Part shown: piece by piece, positions 9,701 to 17,098 of the stretch
How the letters are laid out: the number at the start of each line of letters is the position of its first letter
How positions within the stretch are numbered: position 1 is the first letter of the stretch
Origin: Halarcobacter mediterraneus
GTDB lineage: Bacteria; Campylobacterota; Campylobacteria; Campylobacterales; Arcobacteraceae
Length of the DNA: 64,000 bases
NCBI RefSeq assembly: GCF_004116625.1
Contig: NZ_NXIE01000003.1
Coordinates: 186,001 to 250,000, forward strand
Direction of reading: 5' to 3'
The notes under the pieces: generated by a model
The model's input: only the letters and a program-made list of their open reading frames with translations
Told to the model about the DNA's origin: nothing
The model's database searches: none
Position numbers and translations under genes: made by a program

Positions 9701-10329
9701 TTGACCATGTTCTTGCAACAGGAGAAAATGTAAATGTATTAGTGGTAGATACAGAAGTTTACTCTAATACAGGAGGACAATCATCAAAATCTGCAAGAAC
9801 AGGTTCTATTGCAGACTTTACAAATGATGGAAAACTTAATAAGAAAAAAGATTTAGGTTATATTTCAATGACATATGGAAATATTTTTGTAGCTCAGATT
9901 AATTCAAGAGCAAATCAAAAACACGCTGTTCAAGCAATGAAAGAAGCAGAAGAATATGAAGGACCTTCTTTAATTATCGCTTATTCACCATGTATCGCCC
10001 ATGGAATTCAAGGGGGATTGATGAAATCTGTAGAACATGGGGCTTTAGCCACAGACTGTGGTTACTGGCCAATATATACTTTTGATCCAAGAAAAATTGA
10101 CCAAGGACAAAATCCAATTAAGATTTCTGGTAAAAAACCAAATTGGGAAAGTTATGAAGAATTTTTAATGAAAGAAAATAGATATAGATCTTTAAAAAAA
10201 CTTAACCCTGAACATGCTGATTTTTTACTTGAACAAAACAAAAAAGATGCTCAATATAGATATAGACAAATCACAAGATGGGCTTCATTAGATTATAGTG
10301 ATGAGTTAGAAAATGAAGAGGAAAAGTAA
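6748..10329 (+). CDS. nifJ: Pyruvate:ferredoxin (flavodoxin) oxidoreductase, single-chain type
   Basis: A 1193-residue enzyme of the usual NifJ/PFOR length. It oxidatively decarboxylates pyruvate to acetyl-CoA and passes electrons to ferredoxin or flavodoxin in the cytoplasm. Domains in order: N-terminal pyrimidine-binding part (VAGVYPITPSSQM, about 1-250), domain II (about 260-400), gamma-type domain (about 415-620), a 2x[4Fe-4S] ferredoxin domain with cysteine clusters from C694 (CIQCNQCAFECPH) and C754 (CTGCNVCVDICP), and the C-terminal TPP domain with the proximal cluster C823/C826 (CPGCGE), GGDGWAYDIGYGG (972 on) and SNTGGQ. All expected cysteines are present. It has its own promoter region and an AAGGA ribosome-binding site; no separate subunit genes are nearby. 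Confidence 0.97.
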   Translation: MTKQFATMDGNEAAAYVSYAFTEVAGVYPITPSSQMGDNVEKWATQGKKNLFGSTVKVIEMQSEAGAAGTFHGSLQVGALTSTYTASQGLLLKIPNMYKVAGQLLPGVIHVSARSLATHALSIFGDHQDVMSTRATGFAMLATGSVQEVMDLAGVAHLSAIKGRVPFLHFFDGFRTSHEINKIEVMPYDEFDKLLDYDAVQKFRDTSLNPESPITRGTAQNDDVYFQGREAANRYYDALPDIVNNYMIEISKITGRTYAPFTYYGDEEATDIIVAMGSVTEAIRETIDYLREQENRKVGLLAVHLYRPFSAKYFMEALPNSVERICVIDRTKEPGSLGEPLYLDVKALFYGQEKQPKIIGGRYGLSSKDVPPNQIIAIYDNLAKSDSKDNFTVGIIDDVTNTSIEVKENISVVEDVTECLFYGLGADGTVGANKNSVKIIGDKTDLYAQAYFAYDSKKSGGYTRSNLRFSKNPIRSTYLVLNPSFIACSKEVYLEQYEVIDKLKNNGTFLLNSIYSKEELINKIPNRVKKLLAQKNAKFYIINATKLARDIGLGTRTNTIMQAAFFKLANIIPYEEAKEHMKEYAKKAYGNKGEEIVKMNYLAIDSGEHGVEEIEVNKAWAKLETQELNLDSKYKGSNYVENFAKIVNAAKGDEIPVSTIVNLGMECGTFENASTQFEKRGIATMVPQWNEDTCIQCNQCAFECPHAVIRPFLMDEEEFNNAPQTVKEHSLDAKGKGIKEENLKYKIQVSILDCTGCNVCVDICPTKEKSLKMVPFTVEENNKEQENADYLFNDVSYKDYLVEKNNVKNSQFAQPLFEFHSACPGCGETPYITLATQLFGERMMIANATGCSSIYSASAPSTPYTKNAKGEGPAWANSLFEDNAEFGYGMYAAIETLRNSIARIMDETMQEVSNPLKVLYKEWLENRNDGVKTQEIRDKLVPQLEQNLDLPGVKKILDLKKYIVKKSQWMIGGDGWAYDIGYGGLDHVLATGENVNVLVVDTEVYSNTGGQSSKSARTGSIADFTNDGKLNKKKDLGYISMTYGNIFVAQINSRANQKHAVQAMKEAEEYEGPSLIIAYSPCIAHGIQGGLMKSVEHGALATDCGYWPIYTFDPRKIDQGQNPIKISGKKPNWESYEEFLMKENRYRSLKKLNPEHADFLLEQNKKDAQYRYRQITRWASLDYSDELENEEEK

Positions 10330-10411
10330 TCACATATATATAAAATATACAATTTAAACAGGTATACTCTTTTTTTATTTGTTATACTTTTTATAAAAAG
10401 GTTTTACAATA

Positions 10412-10771
10412 ATGAGTTTATTTAATATAGAAATACTAGAAAATATTAAGAATCAGAATTTAAAAAAAGAGTATATAGATAATCTAAAAAATAACTTAGT
10501 ATCTAAAGAAAACATTCAAGAAACAAAAAATAGCCTACTCTTAAAAAAATGTCATTTAAATACTTTATTAAAATATGATGTTTCATTAGAATTTATAGAT
10601 AATAAAATCAAAGTAAAAGCAGAATTATACGATACTTTGATTCTTACTGTATTGGTTATATTAAGTATTTTATTTACTTATGGAGTAGGTGTCATTCTTA
10701 TCATTGTTTTTACTTATTTCCAAAAAAGAAAGGCCTCAAAATATCTAAAAACTACTATTTTAATGGAATAA
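10412..10771 (+). CDS. Small membrane protein of unknown function
   Basis: A 119-residue protein that I do not recognise. The first 70 residues are soluble-looking, charged and Asn/Lys-rich with a helical stretch of repeated Leu-Lys-Asn. Residues about 74-107 are a hydrophobic hairpin (LILTVLVILSILFTYGVGVILIIVFTYF) that can span the membrane once or twice, followed by a basic KRKASKYLK tail. Start ATG 10412 follows AAAAGG. It stands alone between nifJ and the luxS leader region. Codon use is like its neighbours, so it is probably a real gene. Confidence 0.6.
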   Translation: MSLFNIEILENIKNQNLKKEYIDNLKNNLVSKENIQETKNSLLLKKCHLNTLLKYDVSLEFIDNKIKVKAELYDTLILTVLVILSILFTYGVGVILIIVFTYFQKRKASKYLKTTILME

Positions 10772-10825
10772 TTTTAAAAAGTTATATTTTTTAAACAGTT
10801 TATTTGTATAAAAATAAATTTATTC

Positions 10826-10952
10826 TGATATATTTATATCATGTTTTAAGAGTTAGCAGTTCTCTTAAGATTTTTTAATCATATCAAATAGAAGAACCTA
10901 TTTAAACACTCCTAAGTTGACATCGTCCTTCAATAAACTATTTGATATGATT
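10826..10952. other. Dyad-rich region upstream of luxS (possible RNA or regulatory element)
   Basis: Three successive inverted repeats fill this part of the 256-base gap. First, TGATATA/TATATCA (10826-10841, loop TT). Second, a 9-bp stem 10844-10852 with 10862-10870 (one G-T pair) followed by six T (10871-10876), which looks like a plus-strand terminator. Third, a perfect 15-bp repeat AATCATATCAAATAG (10877-10891) with CTATTTGATATGATT (10938-10952) around a 46-base interior. I do not match it to a known RNA family. It may be the terminator of the preceding gene plus a luxS leader or a small RNA. Confidence 0.4.
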
Positions 10953-11027
10953 TACTTCTTTATACTAATTTTCAATTCAAGTTTATTTAGATAAAATCCA
11001 AAATAATTATAAAAAAAGGTTTACAAA

Positions 11028-11543
11028 ATGCCATTATTAGATAGTTTTAGAGTTGATCATACGATTATGCCAGCACCTGCTGTAAGAGTTGCCAAAACAA
11101 TGAAGTCACCATCTGGTGATATTATCACAGTATTTGATTTAAGATTCTGTGTTCCAAATGAAAAAATGTTAGGGGAAAAAGGTATTCATACTTTAGAACA
11201 TCTTTTTGCAGGATTTATTAGAGAACATTTAAATTCTGATTCAGTAGAAATCATTGATGTTTCTCCTATGGGTTGTAGAACTGGTTTTTATATGAGCCTA
11301 TTAGGAAACCCTTCAGAAGAAGAAGTTGCAAAAGCATGGAAAGAATCAATGAAAGATGTTTTAAATGTTCAGTCACAAAATGATATTCCAGAATTAAATG
11401 AATTCCAATGTGGTACATATAAAATGCACTCATTAGAAGAAGCAAAACAAATTGCACAAGATATTTTAGACCAAAATATTGGTGTAATGTCAAATAAAGA
11501 ATTATATCTTTCAGAAGAAAAATTAAACTCTTTAGGTAACTAA
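11028..11543 (+). CDS. luxS: S-ribosylhomocysteine lyase LuxS
   Basis: A 171-residue LuxS of normal length. The metal site is complete: H54 and H58 in [10 protein letters not shown] with catalytic E57, and the third ligand C128 in QCGTYKMHS. The other catalytic cysteine region (FCVPN, C41 shortly before) is also present. LuxS splits S-ribosylhomocysteine into homocysteine and DPD, the autoinducer-2 precursor, in the activated methyl cycle. The homocysteine can be re-methylated by MetH, encoded 11 kb away. No pfs/mtnN gene is seen in the window. Its stop codon lies in the stem of its own terminator. Confidence 0.98.
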   Translation: MPLLDSFRVDHTIMPAPAVRVAKTMKSPSGDIITVFDLRFCVPNEKMLGEKGIHTLEHLFAGFIREHLNSDSVEIIDVSPMGCRTGFYMSLLGNPSEEEVAKAWKESMKDVLNVQSQNDIPELNEFQCGTYKMHSLEEAKQIAQDILDQNIGVMSNKELYLSEEKLNSLGN

Positions 11544-11561
11544 GCCTTTGGCTTAGTTTTT
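11540..11561 (+). terminator. luxS terminator overlapping the stop codon
   Basis: CTAAGCC (11540-11546), loop TTT, GGCTTAG (11550-11556), then TTTTT. The stop TAA (11541-11543) is part of the left arm. Confidence 0.8.
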
Positions 11562-11563
11562 AT

Positions 11564-12292
11564 ATGATAGTAAAAACAATAGATAATTCTAACACTTTAT
11601 ATTCAACAAAATATAATCAACATTTTCATGATCTAAAAACAGGAGCTATAAAAGAGTCTTTAATAAAACATGTTATTCCAGCACTTAATTTTCATAAAGA
11701 AAAAAAACATCTAAAAATACTTGATATTTGTTTTGGACTAGGATATAACACTTTTTCTACTATAAACTATATCTTGGAGAATAATCTTAATAAAAAACTA
11801 GAAATTTTTTCCCCAGAACTAGATGAAAACCTTATTGAATCACTAAAAGAGTTTGAATATCCAAAAGAGTTTGAAAAAATATCTTATATAATAAAAAAAC
11901 TCCTTGAAAGAAAGAAATATCAAGATGAAAATTTAGAAATAGAACTTTTTTTAGGTGATGCAAGAGATTATATCAAAACACTTGATAATATAGATATTGT
12001 CTATCAAGATGCTTTTAGTTCAGAAGTTAATAATGAGCTTTGGACTGTTGAATATTTTGCTGATATCTTTAAAGCTTCAAATAATGATGTAATAGTAACC
12101 ACTTATTCTATTTCAAGTACTGTACGACTATCACTTTATAAAGCTGGTTTTGAAATATATGAAATCAATCCAACAGGAAAGAGAAAACAAACAATTGCAA
12201 TAAAAAATAAAAAAGAAGTTAAAGAAGCCAAATATATTGATATGCAATTAAAACAAACTAGAAATAAAGAGCTAAAAGCTCTTTATGATTAA
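11564..12292 (+). CDS. mnmD: tRNA (mnm5s2U34)-methyltransferase, MnmD-type (MnmC N-domain alone)
   Basis: A 242-residue SAM-dependent methyltransferase. Motif I is LDICFGLGYNTFST, a LGDARDYI stretch follows, and the family signature VYQDAFSSEVNNELWTVEYF contains the DAF(S) and W residues conserved in the methyltransferase half of MnmC. That enzyme makes the last methylation of the wobble uridine mnm5s2U34. Here the FAD-oxidase half of E. coli MnmC is missing, giving the stand-alone MnmD form. It starts 2 bases after the luxS terminator and its last 4 bases overlap the convergent chaN-like gene. Confidence 0.82.
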   Translation: MIVKTIDNSNTLYSTKYNQHFHDLKTGAIKESLIKHVIPALNFHKEKKHLKILDICFGLGYNTFSTINYILENNLNKKLEIFSPELDENLIESLKEFEYPKEFEKISYIIKKLLERKKYQDENLEIELFLGDARDYIKTLDNIDIVYQDAFSSEVNNELWTVEYFADIFKASNNDVIVTTYSISSTVRLSLYKAGFEIYEINPTGKRKQTIAIKNKKEVKEAKYIDMQLKQTRNKELKALYD

Positions 12293-13194
12293 TCTTTTTT
12301 ATATACAAATACAAAATCTGCTTTATTATTATCTATCTTAAGAGCTTTTTCTTTTTGAATCTGTTCATTTGAAATAATTACATATGGTAAATTACTTTGT
12401 CTTGCAAATCTTAATGGTATTCCAACATTTTGTTCCACATGCATAGCTCCAACAAAAACTAAAAGTTTATCTCTTGATGTTTTTAAAACTTTATTTGCTA
12501 TTTCTTTTACTTTATTAGCCATATAACTATCCCAAGAAACTTGAACTCTATACATTCTTTCTTCACAAGCCTCTTCACTTCTTTGAGGCATTTTATTACA
12601 ATGCTTTAAATAAGGCATTACAAGTTGCCTATGGGCACTAACACTCAAATCAAGAGAGTCATAAAATTCTTTTTCCTCTTTACTCATTTTATCAAATTGT
12701 TTTAATGAAATTTTCTTTCTATCTTTTTTTGGAATATTCATTCCATAAAGTCTTCCTGAATTCTTCTTCACAGCTTCATAGAGAGGTTCTACATATTCCC
12801 ATTTAAAACTTGTAAACTCATCCCAATGTCGTCTTTCTTTTAATCTTATTCCATCAATCTTTCCATCAGTATACATTTTAAGTAGTTCATTATGATTAGG
12901 AGTAAACCATTCATTTGCCAAGTTCAAATTATAACCCTTTTTATCTAATTTCTGTAAAAAATTTTCAAAGAATTCATGAGTTTTTTCTGTATTATGGTGG
13001 TCTCCAACAAAAATGATAGGATAATGTTCTACTTCTTCTACAAGCTTTTCTATATTTATTTCTTTTGCTTGTTTTACAGAGTAAATTCCTTCTTTTTTTT
13101 CAATATTATGAGTAAGAGGTGTAGCTAGATTATTTTTAGTACAGCCTGTAAGAAAAAAAATTGCTGCAATAATTGTAATTGAAAGTTTTAACAT
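12289..13194 (-). CDS. ChaN-like iron/heme-associated lipoprotein
   Basis: A 301-residue lipoprotein: a signal peptide ending in the lipobox LTGC (Cys at about residue 18), then the ChaN/DUF399 domain with PIIFVGDHHNTEKTHEFFE, NLANEWFTPNH and FVGAMHVEQNVGIPLRF. The His-rich GDHH and GAMHVEQ motifs are the family's conserved core. In Campylobacter a ChaN protein is encoded next to a TonB-dependent receptor and has been linked to heme/iron binding at the outer membrane. The same arrangement is seen here, 70 bases after the receptor gene. The precise biochemical role is uncertain. Confidence 0.82.
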   Translation of the reverse strand: MLKLSITIIAAIFFLTGCTKNNLATPLTHNIEKKEGIYSVKQAKEINIEKLVEEVEHYPIIFVGDHHNTEKTHEFFENFLQKLDKKGYNLNLANEWFTPNHNELLKMYTDGKIDGIRLKERRHWDEFTSFKWEYVEPLYEAVKKNSGRLYGMNIPKKDRKKISLKQFDKMSKEEKEFYDSLDLSVSAHRQLVMPYLKHCNKMPQRSEEACEERMYRVQVSWDSYMANKVKEIANKVLKTSRDKLLVFVGAMHVEQNVGIPLRFARQSNLPYVIISNEQIQKEKALKIDNNKADFVFVYKKD

Positions 13195-13226
13195 ATTTTA
13201 CCTTTTTTAATTTTTTTTAATTTAAA

Positions 13227-13251
13227 CTATTGTAAGAAAATCTTACAATAG
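13227..13251 (-). other. Hairpin between the TonB receptor gene and chaN
   Basis: Perfect 11-bp stem CTATTGTAAGA / TCTTACAATAG with a 3-base loop, 14 bases after the receptor stop. On the minus strand it is followed by TTTAAATT, not a clean T-run. It may be a leaky terminator or a processing site that lowers chaN expression relative to the receptor. Confidence 0.5.
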
Positions 13252-13264
13252 CTTTTATATACTT

Positions 13265-15142
13265 TTAGAACTTATAGTTCAATCCAATGTACGCAACTCT
13301 TCTTTCTAAATAATAAGGCTCATTGTTTTCAAACTTCTCATTAGTGATATTTTCTACCCCTAATCTTACAGTTAAATCTTTAGTGATTTTTTTAGAAACT
13401 TGGGCATTGAATATTGTATTAGGAGAAACTTTTTCATCAGCATTAATATATTGTTGTCCAACATAATTCACACTTATATAAGAAGAAATACCCCAAATGA
13501 AATCAGAATTTAAACCTGCATTAAAAGTATGTTCAGGTTTATAAGTTAGTTCATTTCCTGTCCCTTTATCTTCAGTTTTTACATATGTATAATTTGCATT
13601 TATTGAATGATTATCATTAAAATCATATTCCAGCCCTAATTCAAAACCTTTAGATTCAGCTTCACCAACATTTCCATATCTCATATCCCCAAAACTATCT
13701 TCTTCTGCTTTTATCATATTTTTTACATCTGTTTTGAAAATAGCTGATTTAAATGTGGCAGAATCACCATAAAACTCATAGGCTAACTCATAACTTTTTG
13801 AAGTTTCTGCTTCTAAATCATCATTTCCAAAAGGTGCCCCATGAGAACCCGTTCCAAAGCCATCAGAACCTTTTGTTACAGATGGAGCTTTAAATCCTTC
13901 TCCATAACTTGCTTTCAACCTTTGATTATCATCTATTTTATATACAAATCCAAGATTTGGAGAAAACTCTGTTCCATACTTTTTATTATCATCAAATCTT
14001 CCACCAAAAGTATAAATAAAATCACCCAATTCAATTTCATCTTGAAGATAATAAGCATTTGCTCTAGCATCAAAAGAATACTGCTTATTACCATTTGAAC
14101 GTAATCTATCATAAGAATCCTCTGAAGTTTCCGCTCCTAATATAATATAACTATTTTTTATCATTGAGATTTTTGCTTCTGCTTTTAATGAATCACTTTC
14201 AAGGCTATGAGTATATTGAGCAAACATACTATTAGCCTTTGAATCACTCTCTGCCCTAGAATAATCTATACTAAAAGATAAATCTTCAAAAGATTTTTCA
14301 TAACCTATGCTATAAATATCTCTTTCTATATCATAGGTAATAGTTTTATCAAAATCTTCCCTTTCCTCTTCACCTCTTATATATGAAGCATAAATATTTT
14401 GAGTATCATCTATATCATATCTTAATCTAGCAATTGCATCTTTAGTTTCCAGACCTTCAATAAAAGTTGCTTCATCTGTAGGTGTACCAAAAGCAGTATA
14501 GCCATTCCCTCCAGTTACATCTCGTTCACTTTTACTTGCACCTAGAAAAAGATAAAGTTTTTCAGCAATATTTCCGCCAATATTAGCATTAATTTTCTTT
14601 TCATCTCCACCATTCTCAGCTGAAGAAAAACCTGCTTGTACATTTACTTCACCATAAATTTTTTTACTATCTTTCTTAGTAATAATATTTATTACTCCAC
14701 CAATTGCTTGGGAACCATAAATTGAACTTTTGGGTCCTTTCATAACTTCAATTCTTTCTATCATATCAATAGGTACCCATGAATATTGAAAATCACTATG
14801 TCCTATATAATTATCCGAAGGACTTATTTTTTTCCCATCAACTAAAATCAATGAATACGTACTATCGAGCCCTCTAATAGAGATACTCTCTCTTCCTCCC
14901 ATCATTGCAGTTGCAGCAGTTTTTATGATTCCAGGTGTTCTAACTAAAATATCTTTAATATTTGTAGCATTTATTTTTTTTATATCTTCTTCTGTAATAA
15001 CTGTGATAGCACCTGCTAAGTCTTTTATAGACTTTTCACTTTTTGCTGTTACAATTACATTTTCTAATTTTTGTGTCTCTGCTAATAAATTTGTAGTTAA
15101 CAATGAAAGTGCAGTCATTGTAAATAAACTTTTTTTATACAT
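13265..15142 (-). CDS. TonB-dependent outer-membrane receptor, probably heme/iron uptake
   Basis: A 625-residue receptor when started at ATG 15142, which has an AAAGGAAAAAA ribosome-binding site and a signal peptide ending in LLA; the frame is open farther upstream but those residues are not protein-like. The plug domain (about 30-150) has VTVITEEDI-type sequence, GGRESISIRGLDSTYSLILVDGK and KGPKSSIYGSQAIGGVINIITK. The 22-strand barrel follows and ends in Phe (IGLNYKF). GFKAPSV and NDDLEAETSKSYELAYEF correspond to the FRAP/NPDL boxes of heme receptors, with a His between them. It moves ligand into the periplasm using TonB energy. TonB, ExbB and ExbD are not in the window. Heme as ligand is inferred from hutZ-like neighbours. 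Confidence 0.88.
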   Translation of the reverse strand: MYKKSLFTMTALSLLTTNLLAETQKLENVIVTAKSEKSIKDLAGAITVITEEDIKKINATNIKDILVRTPGIIKTAATAMMGGRESISIRGLDSTYSLILVDGKKISPSDNYIGHSDFQYSWVPIDMIERIEVMKGPKSSIYGSQAIGGVINIITKKDSKKIYGEVNVQAGFSSAENGGDEKKINANIGGNIAEKLYLFLGASKSERDVTGGNGYTAFGTPTDEATFIEGLETKDAIARLRYDIDDTQNIYASYIRGEEEREDFDKTITYDIERDIYSIGYEKSFEDLSFSIDYSRAESDSKANSMFAQYTHSLESDSLKAEAKISMIKNSYIILGAETSEDSYDRLRSNGNKQYSFDARANAYYLQDEIELGDFIYTFGGRFDDNKKYGTEFSPNLGFVYKIDDNQRLKASYGEGFKAPSVTKGSDGFGTGSHGAPFGNDDLEAETSKSYELAYEFYGDSATFKSAIFKTDVKNMIKAEEDSFGDMRYGNVGEAESKGFELGLEYDFNDNHSINANYTYVKTEDKGTGNELTYKPEHTFNAGLNSDFIWGISSYISVNYVGQQYINADEKVSPNTIFNAQVSKKITKDLTVRLGVENITNEKFENNEPYYLERRVAYIGLNYKF

Positions 15143-15182
15143 TTTTTTCCTTTGTATGTGTAAGTATAAATTTGTTAGCGAA

Positions 15183-15254
15183 ATTATATTAAGATTAAGA
15201 ATGAATATCAATATTATATTTTACAAATTGGTTTTATTTTTTTATAAATTGGAA
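15183..15254 (-). promoter_or_regulatory. Receptor promoter with tandem operator repeats
   Basis: On the minus strand: -35 TTGATA (15206-15211), exactly 17 bases, -10 TATAAT (15183-15188), then about 40 bases to the receptor ATG. Directly upstream of the -35 are two direct repeats, ACAAATTGG at 15223-15231 and ATAAATTGG at 15244-15252 (plus-strand spelling), 21 bp apart. The same arrangement with the same spacings is found before the hutZ-like gene. Binding of the adjacent AraC-type regulator is an inference. Confidence 0.7.
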
Positions 15255-15269
15255 TTTTTTATTGGAATT

Positions 15270-15427
15270 TTATGTACTTATAATTAAAACTTCTTTTTGT
15301 AGTTTTTTAGAATAAACAAACTCACTTTCAACATTAAAAATATCATATATATTATTATGAGTTAAAACCTTTTTAGTTTCACCTAAATATTTAATCTCCC
15401 CTTCTTTCATCATAACTACTTCATCAG
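15270..15427 (-). pseudogene. Displaced C-terminal part of the heme ABC ATPase (other frame)
   Basis: This is the continuation of the upstream ATPase in a different frame. It reads SDEVVMMKEGEIKYLGETKK and onward to a stop at 15270-15272, the normal end of a FecE/HmuV-type ATPase after the H-loop. It has no start or ribosome-binding site of its own. The break lies in the AT repeat at about 15428-15440. Joined to the upstream part, the protein would have about 267 residues, normal for the family. Confidence 0.8.
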
Positions 15428-16075
15428 AATATAATATAAATAGGCTTGATTAATATCATGAAGTATTGCACAAACTCCAATGTTCATCTCTTTTTGAAGT
15501 TCTTTTGTTAAATCTAAGATTTTATATTGATAAAAAATATCTAAGTTTAATGTAGGTTCATCTAAAAAAAGATATTTCTGTTTTTCTTTACTTGCATAAA
15601 GCTGAACAATAACTCTTGCAAGCTGGATTTTTTGCTTTTCTCCCCCTGATAACCCTTGATAATCTTTATCTTTCAATGGCTCAATATTTAATTTATCAAC
15701 TATATAATTTAAAATATCTTTTCTCTCTTTTGGATTTAACTTATATACATAAAGACCCATTTCTACAATTTCTATTGCTTTAAAACTATAGGGGAAAAAG
15801 AAGGATTGTTGTAAAACTGATCTTTTTAAAGCAAGTTCTTTATCATCAAAATCATCAATCTTTTTATCATCTAACGTTATTATTCCCTCTTGAATATCTA
15901 AATTCCTATTAATATTTTTAATGAGTGTTGATTTTCCACAGCCATTAGGTCCTACAATAGATAAAAAACTATTAGGTTTAATTTTTAAATTGATATTATT
16001 TAATATTTTTCTTTTTTGTATTGAAAAATTTAAATTTTTTACTTCATACACTTTTTTTCCTTTAAGCCGTTGCAT
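15416..16075 (-). CDS. Heme/iron ABC transporter ATPase (FecE/HmuV-like), frameshifted near the 3' end
   Basis: As it stands the frame encodes 219 residues and ends in the odd tail YYILMK. It has Walker A GPNGCGKST, a Q-loop (VLQQSFFFP), signature LSGGEKQKIQLARV, Walker B YLFLDEPTLNLD and the H-loop His in AILHDINQAY. About 50 further residues normally follow and are found in another frame (15270-15427), so the gene carries a frameshift in the AT-rich run at 15428-15440. All catalytic motifs precede the break, so a truncated ATPase may still work. GTG 16051, eight bases after AAAGGA, giving a start at VYEVKNL, is a better start than ATG 16075, which overlaps the permease by 14 bases. A sequencing error, slippage or true mutation are all possible. 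Confidence 0.85.
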   Translation of the reverse strand: MQRLKGKKVYEVKNLNFSIQKRKILNNINLKIKPNSFLSIVGPNGCGKSTLIKNINRNLDIQEGIITLDDKKIDDFDDKELALKRSVLQQSFFFPYSFKAIEIVEMGLYVYKLNPKERKDILNYIVDKLNIEPLKDKDYQGLSGGEKQKIQLARVIVQLYASKEKQKYLFLDEPTLNLDIFYQYKILDLTKELQKEMNIGVCAILHDINQAYLYYILMK

Positions 16076-17090
16076 TTTGTCTATTTTTAATTAAAAGCCA
16101 TAAAAAGAATGGAGCCCCAAGTAAAGATGTAATTATTCCAATAGGTAATTCTGCTGGTGCAATTACTATTCTGGCAAAAGAGTCAGCCCATATCAAAATA
16201 AAAGCTCCTAAAATAGCACTAAGAGGTAGATAGAACTTATGGTTTGAACCTACTAATAATCTAGCAAGATGTGGGACTACAAGACCTATAAAACCAATTA
16301 TTCCACAAAAAGCAACACTTGCACCAATTGCTAAAGAAACAAAAAAGATAATAAACTTTTTTAATCTTTCAGAATTTACTCCTGAATTTTTTGCTTCATC
16401 TTCACCTAAAAGCATTAAATTTAATTCAACTTTTTTTCTAATTGCAAAAATATAAATACCCACTACAATTGGTATTAATGTTAAAATAACCTTTATATCA
16501 CCATCAGCTAAACTTCCCATAGTCCAGAAAGTAAAGCTCTTAAGTTCTTCTTCTGTACTTACATAAGTAAATACTCCAACTAAAGCACCAAGCATTGCAT
16601 TTATTGCAATCCCAGCTAAAAGCATTACTGTAACTGCAACCTTATTATAAATTGTTGCTAATTTATAAACAGCAAAAATAGTTACTAAACTTCCTAAAAA
16701 AGCACTAAAAGGCAAAGATAAATAAGATAGAAACCCATCATAAAGTAAAGAAGGTAAAAAACTTCCTAATAACATAAAAATAACAACCCCGGCAGAAGCT
16801 CCAGCGGATATTCCAATAATAGAAGGATCTGCTAATGGATTTTTAAATAAAGTTTGCATCATTGCTCCACTAATACCAAAAGCAATACCAACTAAAACGC
16901 CTAAAGCAACTCTTGGAATTCTGATATCAGCTAAAACCTGATAATAAATCTTATTTTCTTCGGGACTTAACAAAGTATTTAATATTTCTGAAAAGCTAAT
17001 ACTAAAGGCTCCTATCGTAATATTAAGAAAAATAGATATAACTAACAAAATAAAAAATATCCCTATAAGGGATTTTTTTAAACCTACCAT
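16062..17090 (-). CDS. Heme/iron ABC transporter permease (FecCD/BtuC family)
   Basis: A 342-residue inner-membrane permease with about ten hydrophobic segments. Conserved FecCD features include RIPRVALGVLVGIAFGISGAMMQTLFKNPLADPSIIGISAGASAG near the N-terminus, written here in two overlapping family motifs, and GFIGLVVPHLARLLVGSNHK, the cytoplasmic loop that meets the ATPase. It forms the channel through which the binding protein's ligand enters the cytoplasm. It lies 8 bases after the binding-protein gene and overlaps the ATPase start, which indicates one operon. Confidence 0.94.
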   Translation of the reverse strand: MVGLKKSLIGIFFILLVISIFLNITIGAFSISFSEILNTLLSPEENKIYYQVLADIRIPRVALGVLVGIAFGISGAMMQTLFKNPLADPSIIGISAGASAGVVIFMLLGSFLPSLLYDGFLSYLSLPFSAFLGSLVTIFAVYKLATIYNKVAVTVMLLAGIAINAMLGALVGVFTYVSTEEELKSFTFWTMGSLADGDIKVILTLIPIVVGIYIFAIRKKVELNLMLLGEDEAKNSGVNSERLKKFIIFFVSLAIGASVAFCGIIGFIGLVVPHLARLLVGSNHKFYLPLSAILGAFILIWADSFARIVIAPAELPIGIITSLLGAPFFLWLLIKNRQNATA

Positions 17091-17098
17091 AGATTTAC

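Noticed and set aside
10871-10960. SRP, tmRNA or 6S RNA in the gap before luxS
   Set aside because: The conserved sequence elements of SRP RNA and tmRNA are absent, and the size and fold do not clearly fit 6S RNA; kept only as an unexplained dyad region.
15143-15211. N-terminal extension of the receptor frame to 15211
   Set aside because: The extra residues overlap the promoter; ATG 15142 has a ribosome-binding site and a proper signal peptide.
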